Assembly: GCA_020025275.1 (NCBI GenBank)
Contig: JAHHSI010000004.1
Location: forward strand, 1-64,000
DNA from: Oscillospiraceae bacterium
GTDB lineage: Bacteria; Bacillota; Clostridia; Oscillospirales; Oscillospiraceae
Reading direction: 5' to 3'
Length of the DNA: 64,000 nt
The notes below the pieces were generated by a model, which did not search any database, was not told the origin of the DNA, and saw nothing but the letters and a program-made list of their open reading frames with translations. A program made the position numbers and the translations under genes. Positions 34,568-42,963 of this stretch are shown piece by piece (position 1 is the first letter of the stretch; each line of letters starts with the position of its first letter).

Positions 34568-35494
34568 ATGAAATTTTATCAGAAACGGTCTGTGGCACTG
34601 GTGGTGCTGATCTTGGCCATTCTGGGTGCATCGGTGTATGGTTATGTGAAGAAGCCGACACCGCTGCCGAAGGTGGAGTATCAGCACTGGATCTGTGACG
34701 AGGCAAATCTTCTGGACGGGGAGACGGAGCAGACCATCAAAGACTATAATACGAAGTGGAACAATGACTACTATGCCATTGTAGCCGTGGCCGCAGTGGA
34801 TCATCTCCACGGTTGGAAGGTGGAGGATTTTGCTGCGGAACTGGGCAAGAAGTGGGGACTGGGCGGCAACGATATGCTCCTTTTGCTGGTGGAGGACAGC
34901 CACTACTATGTGGCGCTGGGCGACAATGCCGCCTATGAGATGACCGATACCCAGCAGAGCAAGCTCAAAACGGCCGTGGAGGACCCCTATTATCAGGGTG
35001 ACTTCAATGCCGCCGCTGTGGCCTTTTTCCGACAGGCAGATATTTTCTACGCACAGGCCCTGTCCGGACAGGGGAACTATGTGCAGCAGGATCACTGGGC
35101 CGGCAGTAGTGATCACAGTCTGACCAATATTGGCGTGGTGTTGGTGCTCCTGTTTGCCGTATGGGCTATGCTGGACCAGATGCGGTATCGCAGATACTGC
35201 CGCCGTGCTGCCAGTGGTATGTTTGTGCACCCCTACTACCCCATTTTTTGGGGCAGATCCGGTTACAGCACCGGCCGGCCCCGTTCGTACAGCCATCAGC
35301 GCACCTATTCCGGCAGCCAGTCCTACAACCGCCGGCCGTCCTCCGGTTTCGGCAATAGTGGTTTTGGCGGCGGCAGCCGCAGTACCTCCTCCCGCTCCAC
35401 CTCGTCCCGCAGTAGTTCCTCTCGGAGTCGTTCCTCCGGCGGCAGCCGCGGCGGCGGATTCGGAAACAGTGGATTTGGCGGAGGCCATCGGTAA
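34568..35494 (+). CDS. TPM-domain membrane protein with Ser/Arg/Gly-rich tail
   Basis: A 308-residue protein: N-terminal membrane anchor (about 8-23), a TPM/YgcG-type domain (about 45-165: WICDEANLLDGETEQTIKDYN, WGLGGNDMLLLLVED, YYVALGDNAAYEM), a second helix (about 184-204, NIGVVLVLLFAVWAML), and a low-complexity tail rich in Ser, Arg, Gly and Tyr in which GFGNSGFGGG occurs twice. TPM proteins resemble the photosystem II repair factor TLP18.3 and may have phosphatase or scaffold roles. AAAGGAGAAGG precedes the ATG. Third gene of the xpaC-telA operon. Confidence 0.8.
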   Translation: MKFYQKRSVALVVLILAILGASVYGYVKKPTPLPKVEYQHWICDEANLLDGETEQTIKDYNTKWNNDYYAIVAVAAVDHLHGWKVEDFAAELGKKWGLGGNDMLLLLVEDSHYYVALGDNAAYEMTDTQQSKLKTAVEDPYYQGDFNAAAVAFFRQADIFYAQALSGQGNYVQQDHWAGSSDHSLTNIGVVLVLLFAVWAMLDQMRYRRYCRRAASGMFVHPYYPIFWGRSGYSTGRPRSYSHQRTYSGSQSYNRRPSSGFGNSGFGGGSRSTSSRSTSSRSSSSRSRSSGGSRGGGFGNSGFGGGHR

Positions 35495-35500
35495 CCATAA

Positions 35501-35530
35501 GGGCAGCAGGTAACTGCTGCCCTTTCTTTT
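35501..35530 (+). terminator. Terminator of the xpaC-telA-TPM operon
   Basis: 9-bp perfect stem (gggcagcag / ctgctgccc), GTAA loop, TTTCTTTT tail. Confidence 0.9.
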
Positions 35531-35550
35531 GGAAGAGAGGAGCGGGAGCC

Positions 35551-36138
35551 ATGAAACTCTATGTGATCCGCCACGGGCAAAGCGAGGCGAATGTGGAGGG
35601 GCGCTATGCCGGCTGGCGTCCGGTTTCGCTGTCGGTGTTGGGTCGGCGGCAGGCAGAACAGGCCCGCCGTCTCCTGGCAGATGCAGCCGTTGAGCGAGTC
35701 TATTGCAGTGATCTGCAGCGGGCCCGAGAGACAGCTGCCATCGCATTGCCGGGGAAGGAGATTATCTGCACGTCGGCGCTGCGGGAGATTAACGTGGGGG
35801 AACTGGACGGTCTGACCATAGCGGAATGTGAGGCACGATATGGGGATGTCTATCGTGCGGCAGAGCGGCAGCAGGATTTTTCTGCCTTTGGCGGTGAGAC
35901 GGGGGAGGCCATGCGGCGGCGGATCCACAGCTTTCTTGAATCCCTGGAAGCACTGCGGGGGGTGGACTGTGCTGCCCTTGTCGGCCATGAGGGGACGGTG
36001 CGGGAGACATTGAACTATGTGCTGGGGACCATCGTTCCGTTGGAGCATCTGGAGATCCGTAATGCGTCGGTCAGTGTTTTTTCCATTGGGGAAGAGGGGC
36101 GGAAGCTGCTGCGGTGGAACGAGGCCGGACCACGGTAA
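35551..36138 (+). CDS. Histidine phosphatase family protein (phosphoglycerate mutase-like)
   Basis: A 195-residue phosphohydrolase. The catalytic RHG is in YVIRHGQSEAN (7-9), with the second Arg in VYCSDLQRARETA, the acidic residue in LREINVGELDG and the second His in VGHEGTVRE (about 145). These define the 2H-phosphatase fold; cofactor-dependent mutases have extra insertions that are absent, so a phosphatase such as a CobC-like or broad-range enzyme is more likely. GAGAGGAG lies before the ATG. Single gene between two terminators. Confidence 0.87.
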   Translation: MKLYVIRHGQSEANVEGRYAGWRPVSLSVLGRRQAEQARRLLADAAVERVYCSDLQRARETAAIALPGKEIICTSALREINVGELDGLTIAECEARYGDVYRAAERQQDFSAFGGETGEAMRRRIHSFLESLEALRGVDCAALVGHEGTVRETLNYVLGTIVPLEHLEIRNASVSVFSIGEEGRKLLRWNEAGPR

Positions 36139-36147
36139 AAAGGATAG

Positions 36148-36181
36148 AAAAAGTACCGGAAGGAAACTTCCGGTACTTTTT
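36148..36181. terminator. Bidirectional terminator between convergent genes
   Basis: 15-bp perfect stem (36148-36162 with 36167-36181), GAAA loop, A5 on the left and T5 on the right; serves the histidine phosphatase and the ROK gene. Confidence 0.9.
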
Positions 36182-36216
36182 GCATCGTTGCTGTTGTGTT
36201 CTGTGGTTTTGGGTGT

Positions 36217-37599
36217 TTAGTTCTTGCGCTCGGCCAGACTGGCCGCAGCAGCGGACTGGCCGACACGGCGGAATTTTTCATCAGGCAGACTGGGGAGAAT
36301 GGCTTCGTTGACGACAGGGTACTCGTCGGCCAGTACTTCCTTGCAGCGCTGAAGGATCAGATCACCGCCCTTGCCGGACATAACACGGCCCAACAGGAGG
36401 ACGTGGTGGAACTGGTACATATCGTAGTACAGAGCCAGAGCGTGGGCCAGATACACACCGATGCTCTCGTAGACCTGAGCGGCACGGGGGTCGTCCTCCT
36501 CCATCAATTTCTGGACGACCTTCAGCTTCTCGGCGGGAGACAGGGATTCGTCCAGCTCGATCCCGGCACGGGGAGCCAGCTTGATGACGGAGTCCTGAGA
36601 GAAATACTTCACGCCGCAGCCAATGTCGCCGGACCACTCGTCCCGCATGGCTTCGGGGGAAGCATCCACGGGCACAAAGGCCAGCTCGTTGAGCCAACCG
36701 GTGATGCAGCCGTTTTCATCCACATAGCCCACGGCCTCACTGGTGCCCATGGCAATGCCCAGCACGTTGTTGTCGTTGAGGCTCATGGCCCCGGCCAGTG
36801 CAGACACATCGCCGTCGTTGTACACGGCATAGGGGACATCGCCGAAGGTGTCGGTGATGGCACGGATGTAGATGTCCTTGACCTTGGCGTCAAAGAGATC
36901 CTTGGGCACCTGCAAGAACAAGGAGGCGTTCATGGTGCGGTTGTTGATATACACACCGGCAGAGGACACACCCACAGCGTCCACACGGGGCATATGGGCG
37001 GCGGCGGACTTGAGTGCCGCCACGATGCCGTTGTAGTGATAATCGGGGTCAGCGGTGACCTTGGGGAACCACACCACCTCTTCGGAGTAGACGCTCTCGC
37101 CGTCGATCACAGCGGAGACCTTCCGATCCGATCCACCGGCGTCAAAGCCGATGCGGCAGCCGTCCAGATGGCCGCCCACTTTCTTGGGGCTGTCCTTGGC
37201 GGCGGGGATGGCATCCACACGCACCACCTCGAAGGGCTGCTCAAAGACGTTGGCCATATAGTCCCAGTCAAACTCCTGCTGTCCACCGGCGGCATATTTG
37301 GCCGCCACAGCGTCACAGACGGCCTGATTTCCGGCCAGATATACGCGGAAGCCACCCTTCATCCACAGCATGGACTTGACCAAACGCTCTACGTAATACA
37401 CGTCAGCCTCGAACAGTTCCGGGGTGCCGTGGACAAATGTCTTATGATTGGCCATTTCGCCATTGGCGCGCTCTACCGCGATGTCAAACGGTTCGTTGGC
37501 ATCTTTCAGGAAATTCTCGTAAAAACGGTTCAGGGGAAGAAAGCCCGGGTCCAGGGGAGGGATGTTTTTGATCGTTACGTCAATGCCGAGGTGATTCAT
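36217..37599 (-). CDS. ROK-family sugar-kinase-like protein
   Basis: A 460-residue protein of the actin-like ATPase (ROK) group. Motifs: RIGFDAGGSDRKVSAVIDG (phosphate-1 loop with DxG), VGVSSAGVYINNRT, YNDGDVSALAGAM (the catalytic-type ND/DG segment), and LGIAMGTSEAVGYVDENG (adenosine loop). The first 150 residues are an extra N-terminal part. I do not see the CxCGxxGC zinc motif of canonical ROK kinases, so substrate and activity are uncertain. Start at 37599 is set by AAGGAGG seven bases upstream. Possible promoter at 37674-37701. Confidence 0.75.
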   Translation of the reverse strand: MNHLGIDVTIKNIPPLDPGFLPLNRFYENFLKDANEPFDIAVERANGEMANHKTFVHGTPELFEADVYYVERLVKSMLWMKGGFRVYLAGNQAVCDAVAAKYAAGGQQEFDWDYMANVFEQPFEVVRVDAIPAAKDSPKKVGGHLDGCRIGFDAGGSDRKVSAVIDGESVYSEEVVWFPKVTADPDYHYNGIVAALKSAAAHMPRVDAVGVSSAGVYINNRTMNASLFLQVPKDLFDAKVKDIYIRAITDTFGDVPYAVYNDGDVSALAGAMSLNDNNVLGIAMGTSEAVGYVDENGCITGWLNELAFVPVDASPEAMRDEWSGDIGCGVKYFSQDSVIKLAPRAGIELDESLSPAEKLKVVQKLMEEDDPRAAQVYESIGVYLAHALALYYDMYQFHHVLLLGRVMSGKGGDLILQRCKEVLADEYPVVNEAILPSLPDEKFRRVGQSAAAASLAERKN

Positions 37600-37673
37600 A
37601 GGAGTCCTCCTTAAGTAAACAAGATTATCCGCGGTGCAAATGATGCTCCGCAGACGAAACAACACACATGTAT

Positions 37674-37701
37674 ATGCTACCAGTTTTTTGGAATCTGTCA
37701 A
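37674..37701 (-). promoter_or_regulatory. Possible promoter of the ROK-like gene
   Basis: Minus-strand TTGACA (37701-37696), 16-bp spacer, TAGCAT (37679-37674). The -35 is perfect and the -10 weak. Confidence 0.5.
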
Positions 37702-37860
37702 GGGCTTGGCCGTGATTTTCCCCGCAGGAACGGGAAAAGGCAGAGGGAAGGCGCCGGGCGGCGGAGGCAGTTGCCCCCGGCTGAAAAGATGCAGCCGCAG
37801 CCCGCCGGGCGGCAGTGGGGACTGTCGGCTCCGGCGGACTGCGGCGGAAGGAGTGTTCAT

Positions 37861-38400
37861 TCAGTTTTCCAGATGGCGGCCCAGAAAGGCGGCCGCCATC
37901 TGCGACAGTTGGCACTCCGGGTCACCGCAGGTGCGGCCATCGGTGGAGAAGAGGAGCACACTGCCCAGCACATCCCCCTGACAGAGAACGGGGACGGCCA
38001 CATCGACGGCAGAGGTGAGGGTGTTTTCGGTGCCATAGAGAGGGGTGTCGGCGCTGCGCCGGCAGTATGGGCTGCGCTGTTCCAGCAGCTGATCCATGGC
38101 CGGCGAGAGCGGCTTTCCCAATAATTCCCGCTTGCCGCTGCCGGCGACAGCCAGGAGGGTGTCTCGATCCGAGATAGCGGCGGTCAGGCCGGTGGTATGG
38201 TTGAGAGCATCACACAGCTCCTCGGCAAAATCCTCCAGACCACGGATGAGAGAATACTTCTTGAAGATCACTTCTCCGTCGCGGGTGGTGTAGATCTCCA
38301 GCGGGTCGCCCTCGCGGATGTGCATGGTGCGGCGGATCTCCTTGGGGATCACCACACGGCCCAGATCGTCGATCCGGCGGACAATTCCGGTTGCTTTCAT
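37861..38400 (-). CDS. spoVT: Stage V sporulation protein T, AbrB-family regulator
   Basis: A 179-residue transcription factor that tunes forespore gene expression. The N-terminal AbrB swapped-hairpin domain reads MKATGIVRRIDDLGRVVIPKEIRRT (split by the family consensus) and is followed by IREGDPLEIYTTRDGEVIFKKYS; the C-terminal part (about 57-179) is the GAF-like domain. Length matches B. subtilis SpoVT closely. Start at 38400 chosen from that match and from AAGGAGGA upstream; the ATG at 38421 overlaps the ribosome site. Shows that the organism can sporulate. Confidence 0.93.
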   Translation of the reverse strand: MKATGIVRRIDDLGRVVIPKEIRRTMHIREGDPLEIYTTRDGEVIFKKYSLIRGLEDFAEELCDALNHTTGLTAAISDRDTLLAVAGSGKRELLGKPLSPAMDQLLEQRSPYCRRSADTPLYGTENTLTSAVDVAVPVLCQGDVLGSVLLFSTDGRTCGDPECQLSQMAAAFLGRHLEN

Positions 38401-38484
38401 AGATAAAAATTCCTCCTTCATGGACGTATCGGTAGTATTTACCGAAAGTGCCGACTTATTCCTTGATTGGTGATGAAGGAGGAC

Positions 38485-38522
38485 AGAAAGAAAACCCGAC
38501 AGCGAGATTTCACCGTCGGGTT
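38485..38522 (-). terminator. Terminator of the TVP38-type gene
   Basis: 8-bp stem (aacccgac / gtcgggtt) with a 14-base loop, followed on the minus strand by TTCTTTCT, just after the stop at 38530. Confidence 0.7.
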
Positions 38523-38529
38523 GGGAGAC

Positions 38530-39249
38530 TTATTCTTCGGAGGGCTGTTGTTTTTTCTTTTCGTTGTGTGCTACCACACGCTGATAGACGAACAGGCCCA
38601 GCAGGGAGACGCCCAGAGTGAGGGCGAAAACCGCGATAGCATAGCGGTAGTCCTGCACGCCCAATGCATTGCCTCCGATGGTGGAGGTGAGGATGGACGG
38701 CAGCCGCCCCAGAGAGCAGATGATCATCCACTTTTTCCACGAAAGATCCGTCAGCCCGGAAAAGTAGCACAGCAGGTCCTTGGGGGTGCCGGGCAGAGCG
38801 AAGATGAGAAAAAACAGGAAGTCCCGCCGCGGGGAACTCTGCAGAAAGTGCAGCTTCGTCAGCTTTTCGTTGGGGAAAAAGATGTCCACCACCTCACGGC
38901 CCCAACGGCGTACAAAGGCAAAGACCACAATGCTGCCCAACAGGGCGCCGGCCATGCATAAAAGCGTACCCTTCAGAGCACCGAAGGCATAGCCGCCGCA
39001 GATCTCCAGCGGCTCCCCGGGAATCACGGCCACCAGCACCTGCAAAAAGACCATGCCGATATAGAGAAGCCCGCTCCAAGCCCCGTGGCTGTCCACCCAG
39101 GAGCGGAAGAGTTCGGGATTCTTGGCAAAACGCACCATGGGCCGGCCCACAAACCAGCAGATCACGCCGGAGAGGAACAAGAACAGCAGCACGCCGCCCA
39201 AAGCAATCCATTTTTTTTGTTTTTGCGTGAGGAGATGTTTTTCTTTCAT
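38530..39249 (-). CDS. TVP38/TMEM64 (DedA-like, VTT domain) membrane protein
   Basis: A 239-residue membrane protein of the DedA/VTT superfamily, probably a lipid scramblase or transporter at the cytoplasmic membrane. Re-entrant-loop motifs are VAVIPGEPLEICGGYAFGALKG (about 72-93) and FALPGTPKDLLCYFSGLT (about 150-168), both containing the conserved G-x-P-x-E/D pattern. About five or six hydrophobic segments. AGAGGA lies before the ATG. Located 72 bp after hom in the same direction, perhaps separately transcribed. Confidence 0.85.
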   Translation of the reverse strand: MKEKHLLTQKQKKWIALGGVLLFLFLSGVICWFVGRPMVRFAKNPELFRSWVDSHGAWSGLLYIGMVFLQVLVAVIPGEPLEICGGYAFGALKGTLLCMAGALLGSIVVFAFVRRWGREVVDIFFPNEKLTKLHFLQSSPRRDFLFFLIFALPGTPKDLLCYFSGLTDLSWKKWMIICSLGRLPSILTSTIGGNALGVQDYRYAIAVFALTLGVSLLGLFVYQRVVAHNEKKKQQPSEE

Positions 39250-39321
39250 GATGGTCCTCTTTAGTAATGATATTACATAGTACCACCGTAATTTGAATAG
39301 GGTGTGAACGAATTGAAAAGA

Positions 39322-40464
39322 TTACGGCAAGGCGGCGATAAAGCAGTGGCTGTCGCGCTGCCGCTGTGCGTTGGCCCAGCGGTGCATTTCCGCCACACTG
39401 ACGCTGTCGGTGAGGACACCGAGGCCCATGGGCTCCCGGGTGTGTGCCGTCAGCCACGGATCGGAGTAGGCGGTGCGGACATAGTAGGCGTGGCAGACAG
39501 ACTCGTTGCGGGGGGTCTGCGCAGCGCCGGATGGTGCATAGAACGCCGTCTTGCCGGCGGCGATGTCCAGACAGTCCTGCGTCACGTTGGAGGCGGTGGG
39601 GAAGCGGCCGGCTCCTTGGCCGAAGTAGCTCTGGCGGCCCAGATACCGGGACTGGAACGAAATCAGATTATAGTTGGCCGGGACGGCGGCTTCCAGGGCG
39701 TTATCGTCCACCAGGGTGGGTTCCAACCATGCGGCGATCCCCTCCGGCGTGCGGCGAGCCGTCGCCAGCAGCTTGCAGACCAGACCGCGTTCGTGAAAAG
39801 CGGCGATGTCCTCATCGGTGACCGTGCGGATGCCGAACATAGGGATCTCCTCCTCCCGGAGAAGCGTAGTGAAGGCAATGTTTGCCGAGATGACCAGTTT
39901 GCGGCGGATGTCATCGCCGTCGATGTCGGCACTGGGATCGGCCTCGGCATAGCCCAGCGCCTGCGCCTGGCAGAGTACTTCATCAAAATTCACGGGGGAG
40001 CGGTGCATGGCGTCCATAATATAATTGCTGGTGCCGTTCATAATGCCACAGACTTCCTCCACGGTATCCAGACGGCAGCAGCGCTCCAGATTCACCAGCC
40101 ACGGGATCCCGCCGCCCACGGCGGCCGTGCACCGGAGGGCCACGCCGTTGTCCCGAGCCAGAGACGTAAGCTCATGATAATAGGCACTGACCACCGCCTT
40201 GTTGGCGGTGACCACGTGCTTTCCGGCACGCAGGGCGGCACAGATATACTCATAGGCCGGATGCAGACCACCCAGCACCTCCACCACAATGTGGATGGCG
40301 GGATCGTTCACGATCTCCTGAAAATCGCGGGTGGCAATGGCACCGATCTCCGGAATGTCCCGGCGCACCAGAACACGGGAGATGTGCAGATCGCTGCGCT
40401 TGTCCACCTGCTCATAGACGCCCCGGCCCACAACGCCAAAGCCCAGAAGTCCGATATTCATCAT
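39322..40464 (-). CDS. hom: Homoserine dehydrogenase-like protein without ACT domain
   Basis: A 380-residue NAD(P)-dependent dehydrogenase that would reduce aspartate semialdehyde to homoserine for threonine and methionine. Rossmann loop GFGVVGRGV (9-17), TANKAVVS with K89, AAVGGGIP (114-121), GIMNGTSNYIM (140-150), and ADPSADIDGDDIRRKLVI carrying the catalytic Asp and Lys. The usual C-terminal ACT domain is missing and the last 60 residues are short, so feedback control by threonine is unlikely. AGGAGG precedes ATGATG at 40464. Follows a YheO-like regulator by 51 bp. Confidence 0.88.
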   Translation of the reverse strand: MMNIGLLGFGVVGRGVYEQVDKRSDLHISRVLVRRDIPEIGAIATRDFQEIVNDPAIHIVVEVLGGLHPAYEYICAALRAGKHVVTANKAVVSAYYHELTSLARDNGVALRCTAAVGGGIPWLVNLERCCRLDTVEEVCGIMNGTSNYIMDAMHRSPVNFDEVLCQAQALGYAEADPSADIDGDDIRRKLVISANIAFTTLLREEEIPMFGIRTVTDEDIAAFHERGLVCKLLATARRTPEGIAAWLEPTLVDDNALEAAVPANYNLISFQSRYLGRQSYFGQGAGRFPTASNVTQDCLDIAAGKTAFYAPSGAAQTPRNESVCHAYYVRTAYSDPWLTAHTREPMGLGVLTDSVSVAEMHRWANAQRQRDSHCFIAALP

Positions 40465-40515
40465 ACGTATGTCCTCCTGCAGAAAATGGTGATTTCTTGA
40501 GTACGGATGGGAGAA

Positions 40516-41208
40516 TTAGCTGTTTTTGCTGTTCAGTTTTCCCAGGTAGCGGTAGATACTGGCCTCAGAGCTGTGGAGCTCGTGGGCCACATAGCTGACA
40601 GAACCCTTCAAAAGGAACACGCCTTTGCGGTTGAGGATGTCCATGATCTCCATTTTCTCATCCTGTGTGAGACGGTTCACATCCACGGGATAGGAGGAAA
40701 CCACGGCGGAGACAATGCTGGCCGTGGCACCGGCAATGGAGGTGGGGAAGGGCTTGGCAACCTCCTCGGCGGCCTCCGCATCTTCGGCAATGAGACTGGT
40801 GCCGCTCTCGGTGCGGGGCAGCATCATGGTGCCGCACAGATCCAATACGTGCTTGGCCAGATCTTCATATCGACTGGAATCGAAGTTGATACACAAAAGG
40901 CCCACCAGCTCGCCGCTGGCGTCCCGGATGAACATACTGTTGGAACACATTTCCTTCCCGTTGGCGGCAGTGCTGGCGAAGCGCAGGACGTAGTTCTGCG
41001 TGGTGTACATATTACCGGCCACAAACTCCAGCATTTTGTTGCTCAGGGGAGAGCCCAGATGACGGCCGGTCAGCTCTCCGTTGGCGATGGCGATGATCTG
41101 GTTGGACTCATCGTTCAGCTCGTGCAGAGCGATCTCGTAATCAGGCCCTAAAATATGTCCCAAAAAATCCACCATCTGGGAGTAATGTCGTTTCAACTCC
41201 AAATCCAT
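40516..41208 (-). CDS. YheO-like transcriptional regulator (PAS-like domain plus HTH)
   Basis: A 230-residue regulator: an N-terminal PAS_6/YheO domain (about 8-115; FLGHILGPDYEIALHELND, GELTGRHLGSPLSNKML, IRDASGELVGLLCINFD) and a C-terminal HTH_22-like domain (about 170-225; TQDEKMEIMDILNRKGVFLLKGSVSYVAHELHSSEASIYRYL, quoted in parts). Start at 41208 is defined by AAGGAGG eight bases upstream. The ligand is unknown; adjacency to hom suggests amino-acid-linked control, an inference only. Confidence 0.85.
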   Translation of the reverse strand: MDLELKRHYSQMVDFLGHILGPDYEIALHELNDESNQIIAIANGELTGRHLGSPLSNKMLEFVAGNMYTTQNYVLRFASTAANGKEMCSNSMFIRDASGELVGLLCINFDSSRYEDLAKHVLDLCGTMMLPRTESGTSLIAEDAEAAEEVAKPFPTSIAGATASIVSAVVSSYPVDVNRLTQDEKMEIMDILNRKGVFLLKGSVSYVAHELHSSEASIYRYLGKLNSKNS

Positions 41209-41339
41209 GTAGGTAACCTCCTTTTTCCCATTGTACAATACAACAGGAAATTGAACCATAATAATGATTTATTATAACAGAGGTGAAACGAAAAATCCAT
41301 AAATATGACAAAATTTTCTCATTGTTTTGGAAAGAAAAG

Positions 41340-41381
41340 GGAAAAATGAATGCGGGAGAACACCATGAGGTGTTCTCCCGC
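41340..41381 (-). terminator. Terminator of asnS
   Basis: 13-bp perfect stem (gcgggagaacacc / ggtgttctcccgc), 4-base loop, with ATTCATTTTTCCC behind it on the minus strand. Confidence 0.8.
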
Positions 41382-41393
41382 AAGCGGATCGAT

Positions 41394-42788
41394 TTAGAAT
41401 TCGGCGTTGCCCACGGTGCGGGGATGCAGCTCCACATCGCGGATATTGCTGACACCGGTAAGATACATGACCATGCGCTCGAAGCCCAGACCGAAGCCGG
41501 CGTGACGGCAGCTGCCGTAGCGGCGCAGATCGCAGTACCACCAGTAATCCTCCGGGTCCATCCCCAGCTCCCGGATCCGGCTCTCCAGCAGCTCCAGACG
41601 CTCCTCACGCTGGCTGCCGCCGATGATCTCACCGATGCCAGGCACCAGACAGTCGGCCGCGGCCACGGTCTTGCCGTCGTCGTTCAGGCGCATATAAAAG
41701 GCCTTGATCTCCTTGGGATAGTCGGTGACGAACAGGGGCTTTTGAAAGACCTGTTCGGTGAGATAGCGCTCGTGCTCGGTCTGCAGATCGGTGCCCCATT
41801 CTACCTTATAATCAAAGGAATCGTTGACCTTTTGCAGGATCTCCACGGCCTCCGTATAAGTGATGCGGCCGAAATCGGAGGAGGCCACGTGTTCCAGACG
41901 CTCTTTCAGGCCCTTATCCACAAAGGAATTAAAGAAGTTGATCTCGTCGGGGCAGCGCTCCAGCACGCGGCGGATGATGAACTTGACCATAGCCTCCATC
42001 ACCTCCAGATCACCGTTCAGATCACAGAACGCCATCTCCGGCTCGATCATCCAGAACTCGGCGGCGTGGCGCTGGGTATTGGAGTTCTCGGCGCGGAAGG
42101 TGGGGCCGAAGGTATAGACATTGCCGAAGGCCATGGCGAAGTTCTCAGCGTTCAGCTGACCGGACACGGTCAGGCTGGTTTTCTTGCCGAAGAAGTCCTG
42201 GGAATAGTCCACGGAGCCATCGTCCTTGCGGGGGATGTTATTCAGATCCAGCGTGGTCACCTGGAACATCTCGCCGGCGCCCTCACAGTCGCTGCCGGTG
42301 ATGATGGGGGTGTTGGCGTAGACGAAGCCGCGCTGCTGGAAGAACTCGTGGACGGCATAGGCCGCCACGGAGCGGACACGGAAAGTGGCGGAGAAGAGAT
42401 TGGTCCTCGGGCGCAGATGCTGAATGGTGCGGAGAAACTCTACGCTGTGGCGCTTTTTCTGCAGGGGGTATTCAGGCGTGGACTTGCCCTCCACTTCGAT
42501 GGTGTCTGCCTTCAGCTCCAGTGGCTGCTTGGCGTCGGGAGTCAGGACGATGGTGCCGGTGACCAACAGGGCAGCGCCCACATTCTGGCCGGCGATCTCC
42601 TTATAATTGGCAAGCTCCTCGGCCCCCATAACGACCTGCAGATTTTTAAAGCAGGAACCGTCATTGAGCTCGATGAAGCCAAAGGTCTTCATATCGCGGA
42701 TGGTACGAGCCCAGCCGCCGACAGTCAGACGCTGACCGTCCAGTGTCTCGGCGTCGGCGAAGATCGACGCAATTTTTGTCAAATTCAT
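41394..42788 (-). CDS. asnS: Asparaginyl-tRNA synthetase
   Basis: A 464-residue class II synthetase. The N-terminal OB-fold anticodon domain has [23 protein letters not shown]; motif 2 is [22 protein letters not shown], where the Asn/His pattern separates AsnRS from AspRS; motif 3 is [46 protein letters not shown] is also family-specific (quoted from neighbouring parts). Start at 42788 follows an AGGTGA. Presence of asnS implies direct charging of tRNA-Asn. Divergent from psuK. Confidence 0.96.
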   Translation of the reverse strand: MNLTKIASIFADAETLDGQRLTVGGWARTIRDMKTFGFIELNDGSCFKNLQVVMGAEELANYKEIAGQNVGAALLVTGTIVLTPDAKQPLELKADTIEVEGKSTPEYPLQKKRHSVEFLRTIQHLRPRTNLFSATFRVRSVAAYAVHEFFQQRGFVYANTPIITGSDCEGAGEMFQVTTLDLNNIPRKDDGSVDYSQDFFGKKTSLTVSGQLNAENFAMAFGNVYTFGPTFRAENSNTQRHAAEFWMIEPEMAFCDLNGDLEVMEAMVKFIIRRVLERCPDEINFFNSFVDKGLKERLEHVASSDFGRITYTEAVEILQKVNDSFDYKVEWGTDLQTEHERYLTEQVFQKPLFVTDYPKEIKAFYMRLNDDGKTVAAADCLVPGIGEIIGGSQREERLELLESRIRELGMDPEDYWWYCDLRRYGSCRHAGFGLGFERMVMYLTGVSNIRDVELHPRTVGNAEF

Positions 42789-42852
42789 GTCATTCACCTG
42801 TCGTTTCGTATTTTTACTGCCCGGGAAGGGCGGGTCTCTACAGTAATTCAAT

Positions 42853-42881
42853 ATTATAGCGCCTTTTTTTGTTATTGACAA
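42853..42881 (-). promoter_or_regulatory. Promoter of asnS
   Basis: Minus-strand TTGTCA (42881-42876), 17-bp spacer, perfect TATAAT (42858-42853). No T-box is evident in the 60-nt leader. Confidence 0.8.
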
Positions 42882-42891
42882 GAAAAACCTA

Positions 42892-42919
42892 TTGACAAAG
42901 GCGGATAAAGCGATATAAT
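42892..42919 (+). promoter_or_regulatory. Promoter of psuK-psuG
   Basis: Perfect TTGACA (42892-42897), 16-bp spacer, perfect TATAAT (42914-42919), about 45 bases before psuK. Confidence 0.85.
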
Positions 42920-42963
42920 AAACAAGTGTTAAGAATACAAACTTTTGTTTATGAGGTGCGGTT

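Noticed and set aside
36196..37614. A 472-codon plus-strand frame opposite the ROK-like gene
   Set aside because: Composition (His/Gly/Val-rich) and lack of start signals fit an antisense shadow.
42789..42850. T-box in the asnS leader
   Set aside because: The leader is only about 60 nt and lacks the GGNACCGCG core.
41283..42878. A 531-codon plus-strand frame opposite asnS
   Set aside because: Shadow of asnS; the frame runs through its terminator and promoter.
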